Source: an uncultured Pelagibacteraceae bacterium
GTDB taxonomy: Bacteria; Pseudomonadota; Alphaproteobacteria; Pelagibacterales; Pelagibacteraceae
Direction of reading: 5' to 3'
NCBI GenBank assembly: GCA_902596675.1
Contig: CACJUO010000002.1
Coordinates: forward strand, 1-64,000
DNA: 64,000 nucleotides
Every line of letters begins with the position of its first letter. Position 1 is the stretch's first letter. The translations under genes and the position numbers were made by a program. The notes beneath the pieces were generated by a model. That model was not told the origin of the DNA. It was given only the letters and a program-made list of their open reading frames with translations, and ran no database searches. Of this stretch, positions 1 to 8,589 are shown in pieces.

Positions 1-645
1 TCGACAATGAAAAAAAGCAACTGAACCTGCTTTTCCAGTTAAAGAAACTGATTTTTTTAGATTAATTTTGTTTTTTTTAGTGTTAATTTTTCCTACAAAA
101 TAATTATCTTTACTATGATGGCTATATAATTTTTTTTTGTGTGATCCTCTAATAACTTTTAATGGACCATTTTTTTCGTAACAATCTTCCAGATAAATTC
201 CTACTGTTATTAAATCATCATTTGTATGAGGATAAAATGCAAAGTCTTGATGCCATTCAACTTGACTTCCTTTTTTCTTATTAGGTAACTTAAAGTTTAA
301 TTTTCCAAGATGGAATCTTACTGTTCCACCAATAAGCTTTTTAACTATATCAATAATCTTTTTATTTCTTGATAAATCATAAAATAATTTATTATTATTT
401 TGAGGGTTATTTAATCTTAATATTTCTTTATTTTTTGACGAGTTGCTATTGAATACAAAATGGTAATTATCGTAACTTTGAGTTCCGCCTTGATCTTTAA
501 TTTTTCTTCTACTGTTCTTTTCTTTAGTTATAATCTTATTAATAAGAGTGTTTAATTTATTAATATCTTTCTTTGAAATAAGCTGATCTTTAACTAAATA
601 GCCATTCCTTTTATAAAAGCTTTTCTCTGATCTAGTGATACTCAT
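1..645 (-). CDS. Phytanoyl-CoA dioxygenase (PhyH) family protein, 3' end outside window
   Basis: This gene is absent from the ORF track because it runs off the left edge. Translating the minus strand from the ATG at 645 gives at least 215 residues with no stop. About residue 125 has the iron-ligand pattern WHQDF (H-x-D) of the Fe(II)/2-oxoglutarate dioxygenases of the PhyH family, followed by a run like those in ectoine hydroxylase and phytanoyl-CoA dioxygenase (YLEDC, GPLKVIRGSHK). The piece ends in GSVAFFHC, where the second half of the fold begins; the distal His and Arg may lie in the last residues or outside the window. Such enzymes hydroxylate varied small molecules, so the substrate cannot be named. 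Family assignment is fairly sure; function is not. Confidence 0.8.
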   Translation of the reverse strand, partial: MSITRSEKSFYKRNGYLVKDQLISKKDINKLNTLINKIITKEKNSRRKIKDQGGTQSYDNYHFVFNSNSSKNKEILRLNNPQNNNKLFYDLSRNKKIIDIVKKLIGGTVRFHLGKLNFKLPNKKKGSQVEWHQDFAFYPHTNDDLITVGIYLEDCYEKNGPLKVIRGSHKKKLYSHHSKDNYFVGKINTKKNKINLKKSVSLTGKAGSVAFFHCR

Positions 646-686
646 TTGTGAATTTTATAATAAAATTATTATTTTTAATAGATTAA

Positions 687-929
687 TTATCTATAAGGAT
701 CACAAGCTCTTCTAACTTTATAATTTGCATTAAAAGCTTTGGCATAATGTGTAATAAAATTTTTTGAGTTTACGTCATTCCTTCTACTTAATTTTTTTTG
801 TTCAACAGCTATTCTACATTCTTTTTTAACAACATCTTCAGATCTAAATTTATATTTAATAGTGTTAACACCTTGTGCAGCACAACCATAAATAAATATA
901 AAAAATAATATGCAAGTAAAAAATTTCAT
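687..929 (-). CDS. Small predicted lipoprotein, unknown function
   Basis: An 80-residue protein starting with a short hydrophobic segment (residues 3-14) that ends in FIYGC, a credible lipobox with the lipidated cysteine near residue 16. The mature part is basic and polar, with two further cysteines (KKECR and RRACDPY) that could form a disulfide in the periplasm. It lies between the PhyH gene and azlD on the same strand, with short gaps (41 and 28 bases). I do not recognise a family. The lipobox and its placement in a co-directional run support a real gene. Confidence 0.6.
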   Translation of the reverse strand: MKFFTCILFFIFIYGCAAQGVNTIKYKFRSEDVVKKECRIAVEQKKLSRRNDVNSKNFITHYAKAFNANYKVRRACDPYR

Positions 930-957
930 TAGTTTATTAATAATAGATAATTTAATT

Positions 958-1269
958 TTATAATAAGAAAATAATAACCCAGTAAGAGGATAATCCAGAT
1001 AATATTGTCGCTATTACATTTCTAGAAAAGTAACCGACTAAAATTGCAATTATTGCACCAAAGATTTTAGGATCATTTATTTCTATAAAAGTTCCATAAT
1101 CATTAATAAATATTCCAGGAAATATTATTGCTGGAAATACTGCTGAAGGAACATATGCTAAAACCTCTTTAACTTTTTCGCCTAATAAATCTCTGTCAAC
1201 CAATGCAATCATAGTCATCCTTGTAAAGTAAGTAACAATTCCTGCAATTATGATTGTTGACCAAGTCAT
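958..1269 (-). CDS. azlD: AzlD-type branched-chain amino acid exporter, small subunit
   Basis: A 103-residue membrane protein with three to four hydrophobic segments. The start MTWSTIIIAGIVTYFTRMT and the later LAYVPSAVFPAIIFP are typical of the AzlD family (PF05437), the small partner of AzlC. The pair exports branched-chain amino acids or analogues across the inner membrane. Its ATG overlaps the end of azlC by 4 nt (ATGA), so translation is probably coupled. Length is normal for AzlD. Substrate is taken from the family and not proven here. Confidence 0.85.
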   Translation of the reverse strand: MTWSTIIIAGIVTYFTRMTMIALVDRDLLGEKVKEVLAYVPSAVFPAIIFPGIFINDYGTFIEINDPKIFGAIIAILVGYFSRNVIATILSGLSSYWVIIFLL

Positions 1270-1952
1270 TTTTTTAATTTCAATACTAATGCTCCAACAA
1301 ATAATGCAATTATAGGTGAAATGATTATGTAGGATTTAAAGGGCGCATCAAAAAATAATAATGAACTTAATCCACATGTAATCATTACTATTACATGATC
1401 TATTTTTTTTAAATCTTGAACAACAATTGCTATAAAGGTTAAAGGGATTGCAAATTTTAAACCCAGTTCCTCTGGTACAAATGAACCTAAAACTATACCT
1501 GCTAAAGTTGACAACTGCCAAAAGATCCAAAGTGTAACACCACTCCCAATTAAATGGTAATGTAAGTGGTGCTCGGATCTATTTTTCATAAAAAATTTAT
1601 TACTCTCTGCAAATCCTTGATCAACTACGATGTAAGAAATTAATAATTTTTTAATAAATGATAATTTTTCAAGGTATTCAGATAAAACTGCGCCATATAA
1701 TAAATGTCTGGAATTTATTACCCCAACAGAAGTAACAGCAATCAAGGCTGAAGCCCCACCTGATAACAATTGAAGAAATACTATTTGAGATGCACCACCA
1801 AAGATAATAATGGACATTGCATATACTAAAACAGGATCAAAACCTAATTCTATACCTATTGCTCCACATATTATGCCAAATGGAATAACTGAAAACATGT
1901 GAGGCGCAACAGCAAGAAAACCCTTTGAAAATAGTTGTGTTTTTGTAAGCAT
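1266..1952 (-). CDS. azlC: AzlC-type branched-chain amino acid exporter, large subunit
   Basis: A 228-residue multi-span membrane protein matching AzlC (PF03591). It opens with FSKGFLAVAPHMFSVIPFGIICGA and has the family block FGGASQIVFLQLL (about residues 51-63) and SRHLLYGAVLS (about 82-92). With AzlD downstream it forms a two-subunit exporter. It is the first gene of this minus-strand pair and is divergent from the glycosyltransferase at 2012. The 59-base gap is almost pure A/T, and I could not pick a convincing promoter there. No clear Shine-Dalgarno precedes its ATG. Confidence 0.88.
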   Translation of the reverse strand: MLTKTQLFSKGFLAVAPHMFSVIPFGIICGAIGIELGFDPVLVYAMSIIIFGGASQIVFLQLLSGGASALIAVTSVGVINSRHLLYGAVLSEYLEKLSFIKKLLISYIVVDQGFAESNKFFMKNRSEHHLHYHLIGSGVTLWIFWQLSTLAGIVLGSFVPEELGLKFAIPLTFIAIVVQDLKKIDHVIVMITCGLSSLLFFDAPFKSYIIISPIIALFVGALVLKLKK

Positions 1953-2011
1953 TTTTGATAGAGGAAATTATATTATTTTTATTTTAAATTATATCTTTAA
2001 ATATCAATAAA

Positions 2012-2980
2012 ATGAAAAATATTCTCATTTATAATTCTGGAGGAGGACTTGGAGATAGCATTCAACTATTTAATCTAGTGACAAGTTTAAAAACAAATTT
2101 TGAGGATGCATCTTTATTCTATTTAGGTGCACATGAGAACCACTTTCGAGGAAGTTTAAAAGAATATGGAATAAATATACCGACTTTCGAAATGGGACTA
2201 AAATATTTTGGTTTTAGGTGGAAACATTTATTTCTAGCAAAAAAAATATTTAATAAAAATTCAATAAATAAATTTGATCTAATAATTGATCTCCAATCTA
2301 AAATTAGAAATACATTAATACTTAATAGAATTCCTTCAAAGTTTTTTTATTCATCTACTCTCAATTATTTTTTTTCTACAAAAAAAAAAAATTATATAAG
2401 TACAAAGAATGATTTAAATTTGATTTTAAGGAATATTGGAAAATTAATTGATAAAGAAATTGCCATGCAGAAATATGATATAAAAAATATAAACTCTAAA
2501 TATTTTGAAGAAGCTAAAAGATTATTACCTAAGGAAAAATATATAGGAATATCGTTAACTCAAGGAAATGCTTATAGAAAAAAATCATGGTCTTTACAGA
2601 AATTTATTAATTTATCAAAATCAATATTTAATAAAGGTTATAAACCAGTATTTTTTTTAAATAATAAGGATAAGGACTTGATAGATAATATTAAATTAGA
2701 GATTAATGACGCCTTGTTTCCTGAGCTAGAAACAAATTTGTCCTGTCCAGCGTTAATAACAGCAATGGCTACCAGGCTTGAAAAAGCAATCTCTATAGAC
2801 AATGGAATAATGCACATGATTGGACTTGCAAATATTCCTATGATTGTGTTATTCGGTCCGACAAATTCAAAAAAATTTGCTCCCAAAATTGACAATATTA
2901 AAATATTAGACTCAAAAATCCTTAAAAAATCTGATGATATTGAAACAATAAATGAAGAGGATGTATTAGAATTTATTTAA
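2012..2980 (+). CDS. Glycosyltransferase family 9 (heptosyltransferase-like)
   Basis: A 322-residue GT-B protein. The N-terminus carries the loop NSGGGLGDSIQ (residues 8-18) seen in ADP-heptose:LPS heptosyltransferases. The C-terminal half has the nucleotide-sugar region ISIDNGIMHMIGLANIPMI followed by LFGPTNSKKFAP, matching the S/D-NDTGPMH-GLA-VP--LFG-T signature of family GT9 in a degenerate form (NGIMH for TGPMH). It probably adds a sugar to lipid A core or another surface glycan at the inner membrane. It stands alone, not next to other LPS genes, and its last 15 bases overlap the convergent gene at 2966. The donor sugar is unknown. Confidence 0.75.
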   Translation: MKNILIYNSGGGLGDSIQLFNLVTSLKTNFEDASLFYLGAHENHFRGSLKEYGINIPTFEMGLKYFGFRWKHLFLAKKIFNKNSINKFDLIIDLQSKIRNTLILNRIPSKFFYSSTLNYFFSTKKKNYISTKNDLNLILRNIGKLIDKEIAMQKYDIKNINSKYFEEAKRLLPKEKYIGISLTQGNAYRKKSWSLQKFINLSKSIFNKGYKPVFFLNNKDKDLIDNIKLEINDALFPELETNLSCPALITAMATRLEKAISIDNGIMHMIGLANIPMIVLFGPTNSKKFAPKIDNIKILDSKILKKSDDIETINEEDVLEFI

Positions 2981-3370
2981 TGCTTTAGTTAAATATTCAA
3001 AATTTAATTTACAATCTTTATAGCCTTGTTTTACAACATTAAGATACCTCTCTGTTGGATATCTAAATTCTGTTTTATTTACCATTATGTAAGTCATTAC
3101 TTTTTTATTATAGTATGTAAAATATAATTTTTTATAAAGAATTGGAAAATCTTCATATACATCTAATTTTTTTTCATCACTTTTTGATATTTCAAATAAT
3201 GCTCCTGGAACTAAAGAATTTTTACTCTTTTCAATATCTGCCGCTCTGTATTTGCTTCTAAAATTTAATTTATACCCTTTAAGCTCAAATTTTTTTAAAA
3301 AAACAGAGTCTTTGCATCTACGTTTCATTTGAAAAAGATTTAGATTACTCCCGTAGGCAAAATATAACAT
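2966..3370 (-). CDS. Gamma-glutamylcyclotransferase-like (AIG2/GGCT fold) protein
   Basis: A 134-residue protein beginning MLYFAYGSNLNLFQMKRRC, the YGSN substrate-binding loop of the gamma-glutamylcyclotransferase/AIG2 family. The glutamate usually acting as base would be in the stretch VPGALFEISKSDEKKLDVYE, typical of the fold (ALFEI--SDEKKLD-YE). Family members release 5-oxoproline from gamma-glutamyl amines or peptides; the natural substrate here is unknown. Its ATG overlaps the stop of the upstream MoaB/CinA-like gene by one base (TAATG), so the two are probably co-transcribed. Confidence 0.8.
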   Translation of the reverse strand: MLYFAYGSNLNLFQMKRRCKDSVFLKKFELKGYKLNFRSKYRAADIEKSKNSLVPGALFEISKSDEKKLDVYEDFPILYKKLYFTYYNKKVMTYIMVNKTEFRYPTERYLNVVKQGYKDCKLNFEYLTKALNKF

Positions 3371-4122
3371 TAATCTAGTTCAACTACTTTAATATTTTTT
3401 GCTTTTACAAATTCTAGAATTAATAAATTGCATAAATCTATTTTATTTTGATCTTTAGATCTTAATACAATTGATACACCTAGTTTACCTTGTCTAAAAA
3501 ATGGATAACTTCCAATTTCAACATCTTTATGATTGTCCTGTACATTTGTTAATGAACTTGCAATTTCACTTTCATATGTCATTAAATTAATAGTTTTACT
3601 AAGGATTGGATCACCACCAACTAGTACATTTCCTAATCCACCGATCATTGCTTTTAATATTGATGGAACACCAGGGAGAGAAAACACGTTTTCAACGTAA
3701 AATCCAGGAGCGCCACTTGTTGGGTTTAAAATTAATTTAGCTGTAATTGGCATCTTTGCCATTTTCTGCCTTCCATCGTTAAAATTACCTGGCTCGTAAT
3801 ATTTTTCTAAAATCGCAAATGCATCTTTATGAAAACCGTACTCAATATTGAAAGCTTTTGATATTGATTCTGCAGTTATGTCATCGTGTGTAGGGCCAAT
3901 GCCACCAGTAGTAAACACATAGTTGTATTTAACTCTTAACTCATGAACAGTATCTATTATTTTTTTTTCTACATCAGGAATTACTCTTACCTCTCCAACA
4001 GAAATTCCAAGAGAATTAAGCCAAGTAGCTAAAGTACTTGTATTCAAATCCTTAGTTCTGCCAGATAATACTTCATTGCCAATAATAATAATTGCTGCAG
4101 ATATTTCTTTTTTATTACTCAT
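3370..4122 (-). CDS. MoaB/CinA N-terminal domain protein (molybdopterin-binding fold)
   Basis: The ORF track extends this frame to 4251, but the first 43 residues overlap the divergent sfsA and look random. The likely start is the ATG at 4122 (MSNKKEISAAIIIIGNEVLSGR), giving 250 residues. It has the MoCF_biosynth signature GNEVLSG at the start and TTGGIGPTHDD near residue 70, as in MoaB/Mog and the N-terminal half of CinA. The CinA deamidase domain is missing, so it is the short type often annotated as competence/damage-inducible protein A or as a nicotinamide-nucleotide pyrophosphatase-like protein. The family is clear; the biochemical role of the short type is not established by sequence. 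Confidence 0.82.
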   Translation of the reverse strand: MSNKKEISAAIIIIGNEVLSGRTKDLNTSTLATWLNSLGISVGEVRVIPDVEKKIIDTVHELRVKYNYVFTTGGIGPTHDDITAESISKAFNIEYGFHKDAFAILEKYYEPGNFNDGRQKMAKMPITAKLILNPTSGAPGFYVENVFSLPGVPSILKAMIGGLGNVLVGGDPILSKTINLMTYESEIASSLTNVQDNHKDVEIGSYPFFRQGKLGVSIVLRSKDQNKIDLCNLLILEFVKAKNIKVVELD

Positions 4123-4144
4123 TTCTAAATATAAATAAAATTCT

Positions 4145-4831
4145 ATGAAATTTACCAGCACTTTATTAAAAGGCAAATTACAACGGAGGTATAAGAGATT
4201 TTTTGCAGATATAGAAGTAAATAATAAAACAGTAGTAGCACACTGCCCCAATACAGGCTCTATGATGGGTTTATTAGATCAAGGAAATGATGCTTGGATA
4301 ACTGAGCATAATGACCCAAAGCGAAAATTAAAATTTACTCTTGAAATGATAAAGGTAAACAAAAGAATAATTGGGGTAAATACCCATAGAGCAAATAGAA
4401 TTGTTGAACATGCTTTAGATAACAAATTGATAAAAGAATTTAATAATATTAAAAATATTCAAGCAGAATTTAAGTATTCTGATGAAACTAGATTTGATTT
4501 TTTGTGTGATAAAAAAATATTAGAGGTAAAAAATACAACTTTAATGAGGGAAGACGATATCGCAGAATTTCCAGATGCCGTAACCTCTAGAGGTACAAAA
4601 CACCTCCAGAAGTTAAAGGAATCTATTAAAAAAGGATATGAACCTTATGTCTTATTTTTAACTCAAATTCAGGGTATAAATAATTTTAGAATAGCAAAAG
4701 ATATAGACTCTACTTATTATAAAGAATATTTAGATGCTAAAAAATCTGGTGTAAGCTTTCTTGCTTACAGATGCAGCTTAAATTCTAAAGAAATAAAAAT
4801 TGAAAAGAAAATAAAAATTTTAGATGAGTAA
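4145..4831 (+). CDS. sfsA: SfsA family protein (sugar fermentation stimulation protein homologue)
   Basis: A 228-residue protein of standard SfsA length. It has the N-terminal DNA-binding-like part KGKLQRRYKRFFADIE and the conserved CPNTGSMMGLL (about residues 35-45), and later the nuclease-like core FDFLCDKKILEVKN (about residues 119-132), with a GRFD-like Asp and E-x-K residues. SfsA proteins are described as nucleic-acid binding or nuclease-fold proteins with an unclear cellular role. It is the first gene of the long plus-strand purine run and overlaps map by 8 nt. Only 22 bases separate its ATG from the divergent MoaB/CinA-like start, so the promoters must sit inside the neighbouring reading frames or be very short. 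Confidence 0.9.
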   Translation: MKFTSTLLKGKLQRRYKRFFADIEVNNKTVVAHCPNTGSMMGLLDQGNDAWITEHNDPKRKLKFTLEMIKVNKRIIGVNTHRANRIVEHALDNKLIKEFNNIKNIQAEFKYSDETRFDFLCDKKILEVKNTTLMREDDIAEFPDAVTSRGTKHLQKLKESIKKGYEPYVLFLTQIQGINNFRIAKDIDSTYYKEYLDAKKSGVSFLAYRCSLNSKEIKIEKKIKILDE

Positions 4832-5594
4832 TTATTCAGAAAAATTTGAGAAAATGAGAATTGCTGGAAAACTAGCATCTCAAACTTTAGATATGCTTAC
4901 AAATGAAGTTAAAGAAGGCGTGTCTACAGATAAAATTGATCAACTTGGATATGAATTCATAAGAGATAATGGTGGTCACTCTGCTCCTTTATTTTACAGG
5001 GGTTTTAAAAAATCTTTATGTACTTCTTTAAATCATGTTGTTTGTCATGGCATTCCGTCTGATAGAGTATTAAATGATGGTGATGCAGTTAACATAGATG
5101 TAACTGCAATAGTGAATGAATATTATGGTGATACTAGCCGAATGTTTACTATTGGAGATATACCAGTCAAAGCAAAAAATTTAATTGAGACAACTTATGA
5201 GTCGATGATGAAAGGAATAGAAATTTTAAAACCAGGAATTAAATTAGGTGACATTGGCTATGAAATTCAATCCTTTGTTGAAGAAAGAGGTTTTTCAGTT
5301 GTTAGAGATTTTTGTGGCCATGGTATTAGTAATACTTTTCATGAACAACCTAATATTCTTCATTATGGTAAGAAAAATACAGGTCTTGAACTTACGCCTG
5401 GTATGACCTTTACAATAGAGCCTATGATAAATGTCGGTAAATTAGATGTAAAAGTCCTCAATGATGGATGGACAGCAGTTACAAAGGATAAGTCTTTATC
5501 AGCACAATTTGAGCATACAATAGGAATCACAGAAGACTCTTATGAAATTTTTACAGAATCTGTTAAAGGTTATAAGAGGCCTCCATATAATTAA
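4824..5594 (+). CDS. map: Methionine aminopeptidase type I
   Basis: A 256-residue cytosolic metalloprotease that removes the initiator methionine from new proteins. All expected residues are visible: substrate His in NHVVCHGIP, metal ligands Asp in NIDVTA and GDTSRMF, His in FCGHGIS, Glu in FTIEPM and Glu in SAQFEHT. Length is normal for type I enzymes without an N-terminal extension. It overlaps sfsA by 8 nt and purB by 1 nt, so it is translated within the same operon. Confidence 0.97.
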   Translation: MSNYSEKFEKMRIAGKLASQTLDMLTNEVKEGVSTDKIDQLGYEFIRDNGGHSAPLFYRGFKKSLCTSLNHVVCHGIPSDRVLNDGDAVNIDVTAIVNEYYGDTSRMFTIGDIPVKAKNLIETTYESMMKGIEILKPGIKLGDIGYEIQSFVEERGFSVVRDFCGHGISNTFHEQPNILHYGKKNTGLELTPGMTFTIEPMINVGKLDVKVLNDGWTAVTKDKSLSAQFEHTIGITEDSYEIFTESVKGYKRPPYN

Positions 5595-6886
5595 TGATTA
5601 CGCGATACTCTAGAAAAGAACTCACGGATATCTGGTCCGAGTACAATAAATATAAAATTTGGTTAGATGTAGAAATTGCTGCAGCTGAAGGAATGGAAAA
5701 ATTAGGAACTATTCCAAAAGGAGTTGCAAGTGCAGTTAGAAAAAAAGCAAAAATTAATGTTAAAAGAATTCATAATATTGAAGCAAAAGTAAAACATGAT
5801 GTTATAGCTTTCTTAACCTCTGTTACTGAAAAAGTGGGAATTAAAGCAAGATATTTACACCAAGGAATGACCTCATCAGATGTTGTAGATACAAGTTTTA
5901 ATATCCAATTAGTCCAATCAGGAAAGATTTTGTTAAAAGATATAGATCAAATTTTAAAAGTCTTAAAATCAAAAGCCAAAAAATATAAATTTACACCATG
6001 TATGGGTAGAAGCCATGGTATTCATGCTGAACCTATAACATTTGGACTTAAATTAGCCTCATATTATGAAGAATTTAAAAGAAATAGAAAGAGATTAATT
6101 AGTGCTATAGATGAAGTATCAACTTGTGCAATCTCTGGTGCTGTTGGGACATTTGCAAACATTAACCCTAATGTAGAAAAACATGTTGCAAAAAAAATGG
6201 GATTAAAAGCTGAACCAGTATCTACACAGGTTATTCCAAGAGATAGACATGCATATTATTTTTCAGTTTTAGGTATTATAGCAGGATCAATTGAGAGAGT
6301 TTCAACTGAAATAAGACACTTACAAAGAACTGAAGTTTATGAATTGCAGGAATTTTTTTCAAAAAAACAAAAAGGGTCAAGTGCAATGCCACATAAAAAG
6401 AATCCTATATTAAGTGAAAACTTAACAGGACTTGCCAGAATGGTTAGAAGCTATACTATCCCAGCTTTAGAAAATATTGCACTTTGGCATGAAAGAGATA
6501 TTTCACATTCAAGTGTAGAAAGAAACATAGGGCCAGATGCAAATATTACATTAGATTTTGCTTTAGTGAGATTAGCAAACGTTTTAGATAAAATGATAGT
6601 TTATCCAAAGAAAATGCTTAATAACCTTAATATTACAAAGGGTACTATTTTCTCACAAGAATTGATGCTTGAATTAACAAAAACAGGTTTAACTAGAGAA
6701 AACTCCTATAGATTAGTCCAAGCACACGCTAAAAAATGCATAGCAGATAATCTTAATCTTTTAGATGTTGTGATGAGCGACAAAAACATTACATCTAGGA
6801 TATCAAGTAAAAAAATGAAAAAAATATTTGATTATTCCTCACACTTTAAGAATGTTAATTTAATTTTTAAAAGGATTTTTAAATAA
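5594..6886 (+). CDS. purB: Adenylosuccinate lyase
   Basis: A 430-residue member of the fumarase/aspartase superfamily. PurB acts twice in purine synthesis: it releases fumarate from SAICAR and from adenylosuccinate. Conserved regions are GRSHGIHAEP (catalytic His, about residue 138) and the flexible signature loop KQKGSSAMPHKKNP (about residues 256-269) with the catalytic serine. The ATG overlaps the map stop by one base. It heads the purB-C-S-Q-L series, which covers consecutive or neighbouring steps of IMP and AMP synthesis. Confidence 0.97.
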   Translation: MITRYSRKELTDIWSEYNKYKIWLDVEIAAAEGMEKLGTIPKGVASAVRKKAKINVKRIHNIEAKVKHDVIAFLTSVTEKVGIKARYLHQGMTSSDVVDTSFNIQLVQSGKILLKDIDQILKVLKSKAKKYKFTPCMGRSHGIHAEPITFGLKLASYYEEFKRNRKRLISAIDEVSTCAISGAVGTFANINPNVEKHVAKKMGLKAEPVSTQVIPRDRHAYYFSVLGIIAGSIERVSTEIRHLQRTEVYELQEFFSKKQKGSSAMPHKKNPILSENLTGLARMVRSYTIPALENIALWHERDISHSSVERNIGPDANITLDFALVRLANVLDKMIVYPKKMLNNLNITKGTIFSQELMLELTKTGLTRENSYRLVQAHAKKCIADNLNLLDVVMSDKNITSRISSKKMKKIFDYSSHFKNVNLIFKRIFK

Positions 6887-7671
6887 TGAAAAAAGGTAAA
6901 AAATTATACGAGGGTAAAGCAAAAATAATTTATGCAACCAGTGACAAGAATTTAGTAATTCAACACTTCAAGGATGATGCTACTGCTTTCAATAATCAAA
7001 AGAAAGATGTAATTGAAGGAAAAGGAATTTTAAACAATAGAATTTCAGAACATATTCTTACTCAATTGAGCAATGTTGGTATCAAAAATCATTTAGTAAA
7101 AAGACTTAATATGAGGGAACAACTTGTTAAGTTAGTTGAAATTATTCCAATTGAATTTATTGTTAGAAATATTGCAACAGGATCTTTGACAAAAAGATTG
7201 GGAATAGAGGATGGGACAGTGCTTGATTATCCACTAGTTGAATATTGCTTAAAAAATGATGATCTTGGAGATCCTCTTGTAAGCAGAGAACATATTTTAG
7301 CATTTAAATGGATGGATGTTTTCGAATTAGATTTTATTTATGAAGAAGTAAGAAGAATAAATGACTTTCTGCAAGGCATGTTTAGAGGTGTTGGAATTAA
7401 ATTAGTAGATTTTAAAGTTGAATTTGGGAGAAGTGAAAGTGCTAACAAAAGAGAAATCATGCTTGCTGATGAAATTAGTCCTGATACGTGCAGACTTTGG
7501 GACATGAGAACAGATAAAAAACTAGATAAAGATAGATTTAGAAATAATCTTGGAAACTTAGTTGAAGCCTACCAGGAAGTAGCAATTAGACTAAATATAT
7601 TGCACGAACAATCAAATATTAGACCACTAACTTATCCTAAACCTAAAGCAGTAAAAATTAAGAAAAAATGA
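6886..7671 (+). CDS. purC: Phosphoribosylaminoimidazole-succinocarboxamide synthase
   Basis: A 261-residue SAICAR synthetase that joins CAIR and aspartate with ATP. The N-terminal LYEGKAKIIYAT and the blocks PIEFIVRNIATGSL, VDFKVEFG and LADEISPDTCRLWD are textbook PurC signatures. It overlaps purB by one base and purS by 4 nt (ATGA). The C-terminus carries about 20 extra basic residues (PKPKAVKIKKK) compared with short bacterial PurC, which I take as lineage style and not as a separate domain. Confidence 0.97.
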   Translation: MKKGKKLYEGKAKIIYATSDKNLVIQHFKDDATAFNNQKKDVIEGKGILNNRISEHILTQLSNVGIKNHLVKRLNMREQLVKLVEIIPIEFIVRNIATGSLTKRLGIEDGTVLDYPLVEYCLKNDDLGDPLVSREHILAFKWMDVFELDFIYEEVRRINDFLQGMFRGVGIKLVDFKVEFGRSESANKREIMLADEISPDTCRLWDMRTDKKLDKDRFRNNLGNLVEAYQEVAIRLNILHEQSNIRPLTYPKPKAVKIKKK

Positions 7672-7901
7672 AAGTAAAAGTAATAGTCACTTTAAAAACA
7701 GGAGTGCTAGATCCACAAGGTAAAGCAATTCAACAAACTTTAAATGGAATGACCTTTGATAATGTTTCAGAAGTAAGACAAGGTAAATATTTTGATATTG
7801 AGGTAAATGAGAGCGATGAAAATAAAGCTAAATCACAAGTAGAAGTAATGTGTAAAAAGCTTTTAGCAAACCTAGTTATTGAGGATTATAAAATCTTGTA
7901 A
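7668..7901 (+). CDS. purS: Phosphoribosylformylglycinamidine synthase, PurS subunit
   Basis: A 77-residue protein with the PurS pattern VIVTLKTGVLDPQGKAIQQTL. PurS bridges PurL and PurQ in the three-subunit FGAM synthetase. Its position between purC and purQ and the 731-residue PurL downstream (the small type that needs PurS) agree. It starts within the purC stop (ATGA overlap) and ends 7 bases before purQ. Confidence 0.95.
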   Translation: MKVKVIVTLKTGVLDPQGKAIQQTLNGMTFDNVSEVRQGKYFDIEVNESDENKAKSQVEVMCKKLLANLVIEDYKIL

Positions 7902-7908
7902 CTACTGA

Positions 7909-8589
7909 ATGAAATCATCTGTAATTATATTCCCTGGTTCAAATTGTGATAGAGACATGGATGTGGCTCTTAAGAAATTTGGGTTTAAAAATCAAATGGT
8001 TTGGCACAATGATTCAAATATTCCTAAAAGTGATTTAATTGTTCTCCCAGGAGGTTTTTCTTATGGAGATTACCTTCGATGTGGAAGTATTGCTGGAAAA
8101 TCTAAGATTATTAAATCTGTAATCGATTTTGCAAATTCAGGAGGATTAGTTCTTGGAATTTGTAATGGTTTTCAAATACTCACTGAGACAGGTTTGTTAC
8201 CAGGAATACTCCAACAAAATAAATACTTAAACTTTATTTGTAAAAATGTTTTTGTAAAAATTAAAAATAAAGAAAATAAATATTTTAAAAAAATTAAAAA
8301 AGAAGTTTTAGAACTTCACATTGCTCACAACGAAGGAAATTACTTTTGTTCAAACGATGAATTAAAGTCAATTGAAGATAATGGTCAAATTGCGGTTACA
8401 TATTGTGACCATAAGGGAAATGAAGATGAAAAAAATAACCCAAATGGTGCCTTAAAAAATATAGCTGGAATATTTAATAAAGATAAAAATATTTTGGGTA
8501 TGATGCCACATCCAGAAAGAATGATTGATCCATTTCTTTCAGGTGAAGATGGATCATTATTTTTTAGTAATTTAATTGAAAGTTTATAA
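7909..8589 (+). CDS. purQ: Phosphoribosylformylglycinamidine synthase, glutaminase subunit PurQ
   Basis: A 226-residue class I glutamine amidotransferase that supplies ammonia to PurL. Visible motifs are [14 protein letters not shown] at the N-terminus, [13 protein letters not shown] (oxyanion region), the nucleophile elbow LGICNGFQ (Cys about residue 86) and the C-terminal MMPHPERM with the catalytic His and Glu. It ends with a one-base overlap into purL. Confidence 0.97.
   Translation: MKSSVIIFPGSNCDRDMDVALKKFGFKNQMVWHNDSNIPKSDLIVLPGGFSYGDYLRCGSIAGKSKIIKSVIDFANSGGLVLGICNGFQILTETGLLPGILQQNKYLNFICKNVFVKIKNKENKYFKKIKKEVLELHIAHNEGNYFCSNDELKSIEDNGQIAVTYCDHKGNEDEKNNPNGALKNIAGIFNKDKNILGMMPHPERMIDPFLSGEDGSLFFSNLIESL

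Noticed and set aside
1953-2011. Promoter in the azlC-GT9 divergent gap
   Set aside because: Almost pure A/T, so -10-like sequences occur everywhere and no credible -35 was found.
2638-2895. Minus-strand ORF inside the GT9 gene
   Set aside because: Antisense shadow of the donor-site region.
4123-4251. N-terminal extension of the MoaB/CinA-like ORF in the track
   Set aside because: It overlaps divergent sfsA in full; the 43 added residues look unlike the family, and the ATG at 4122 gives the conserved start.
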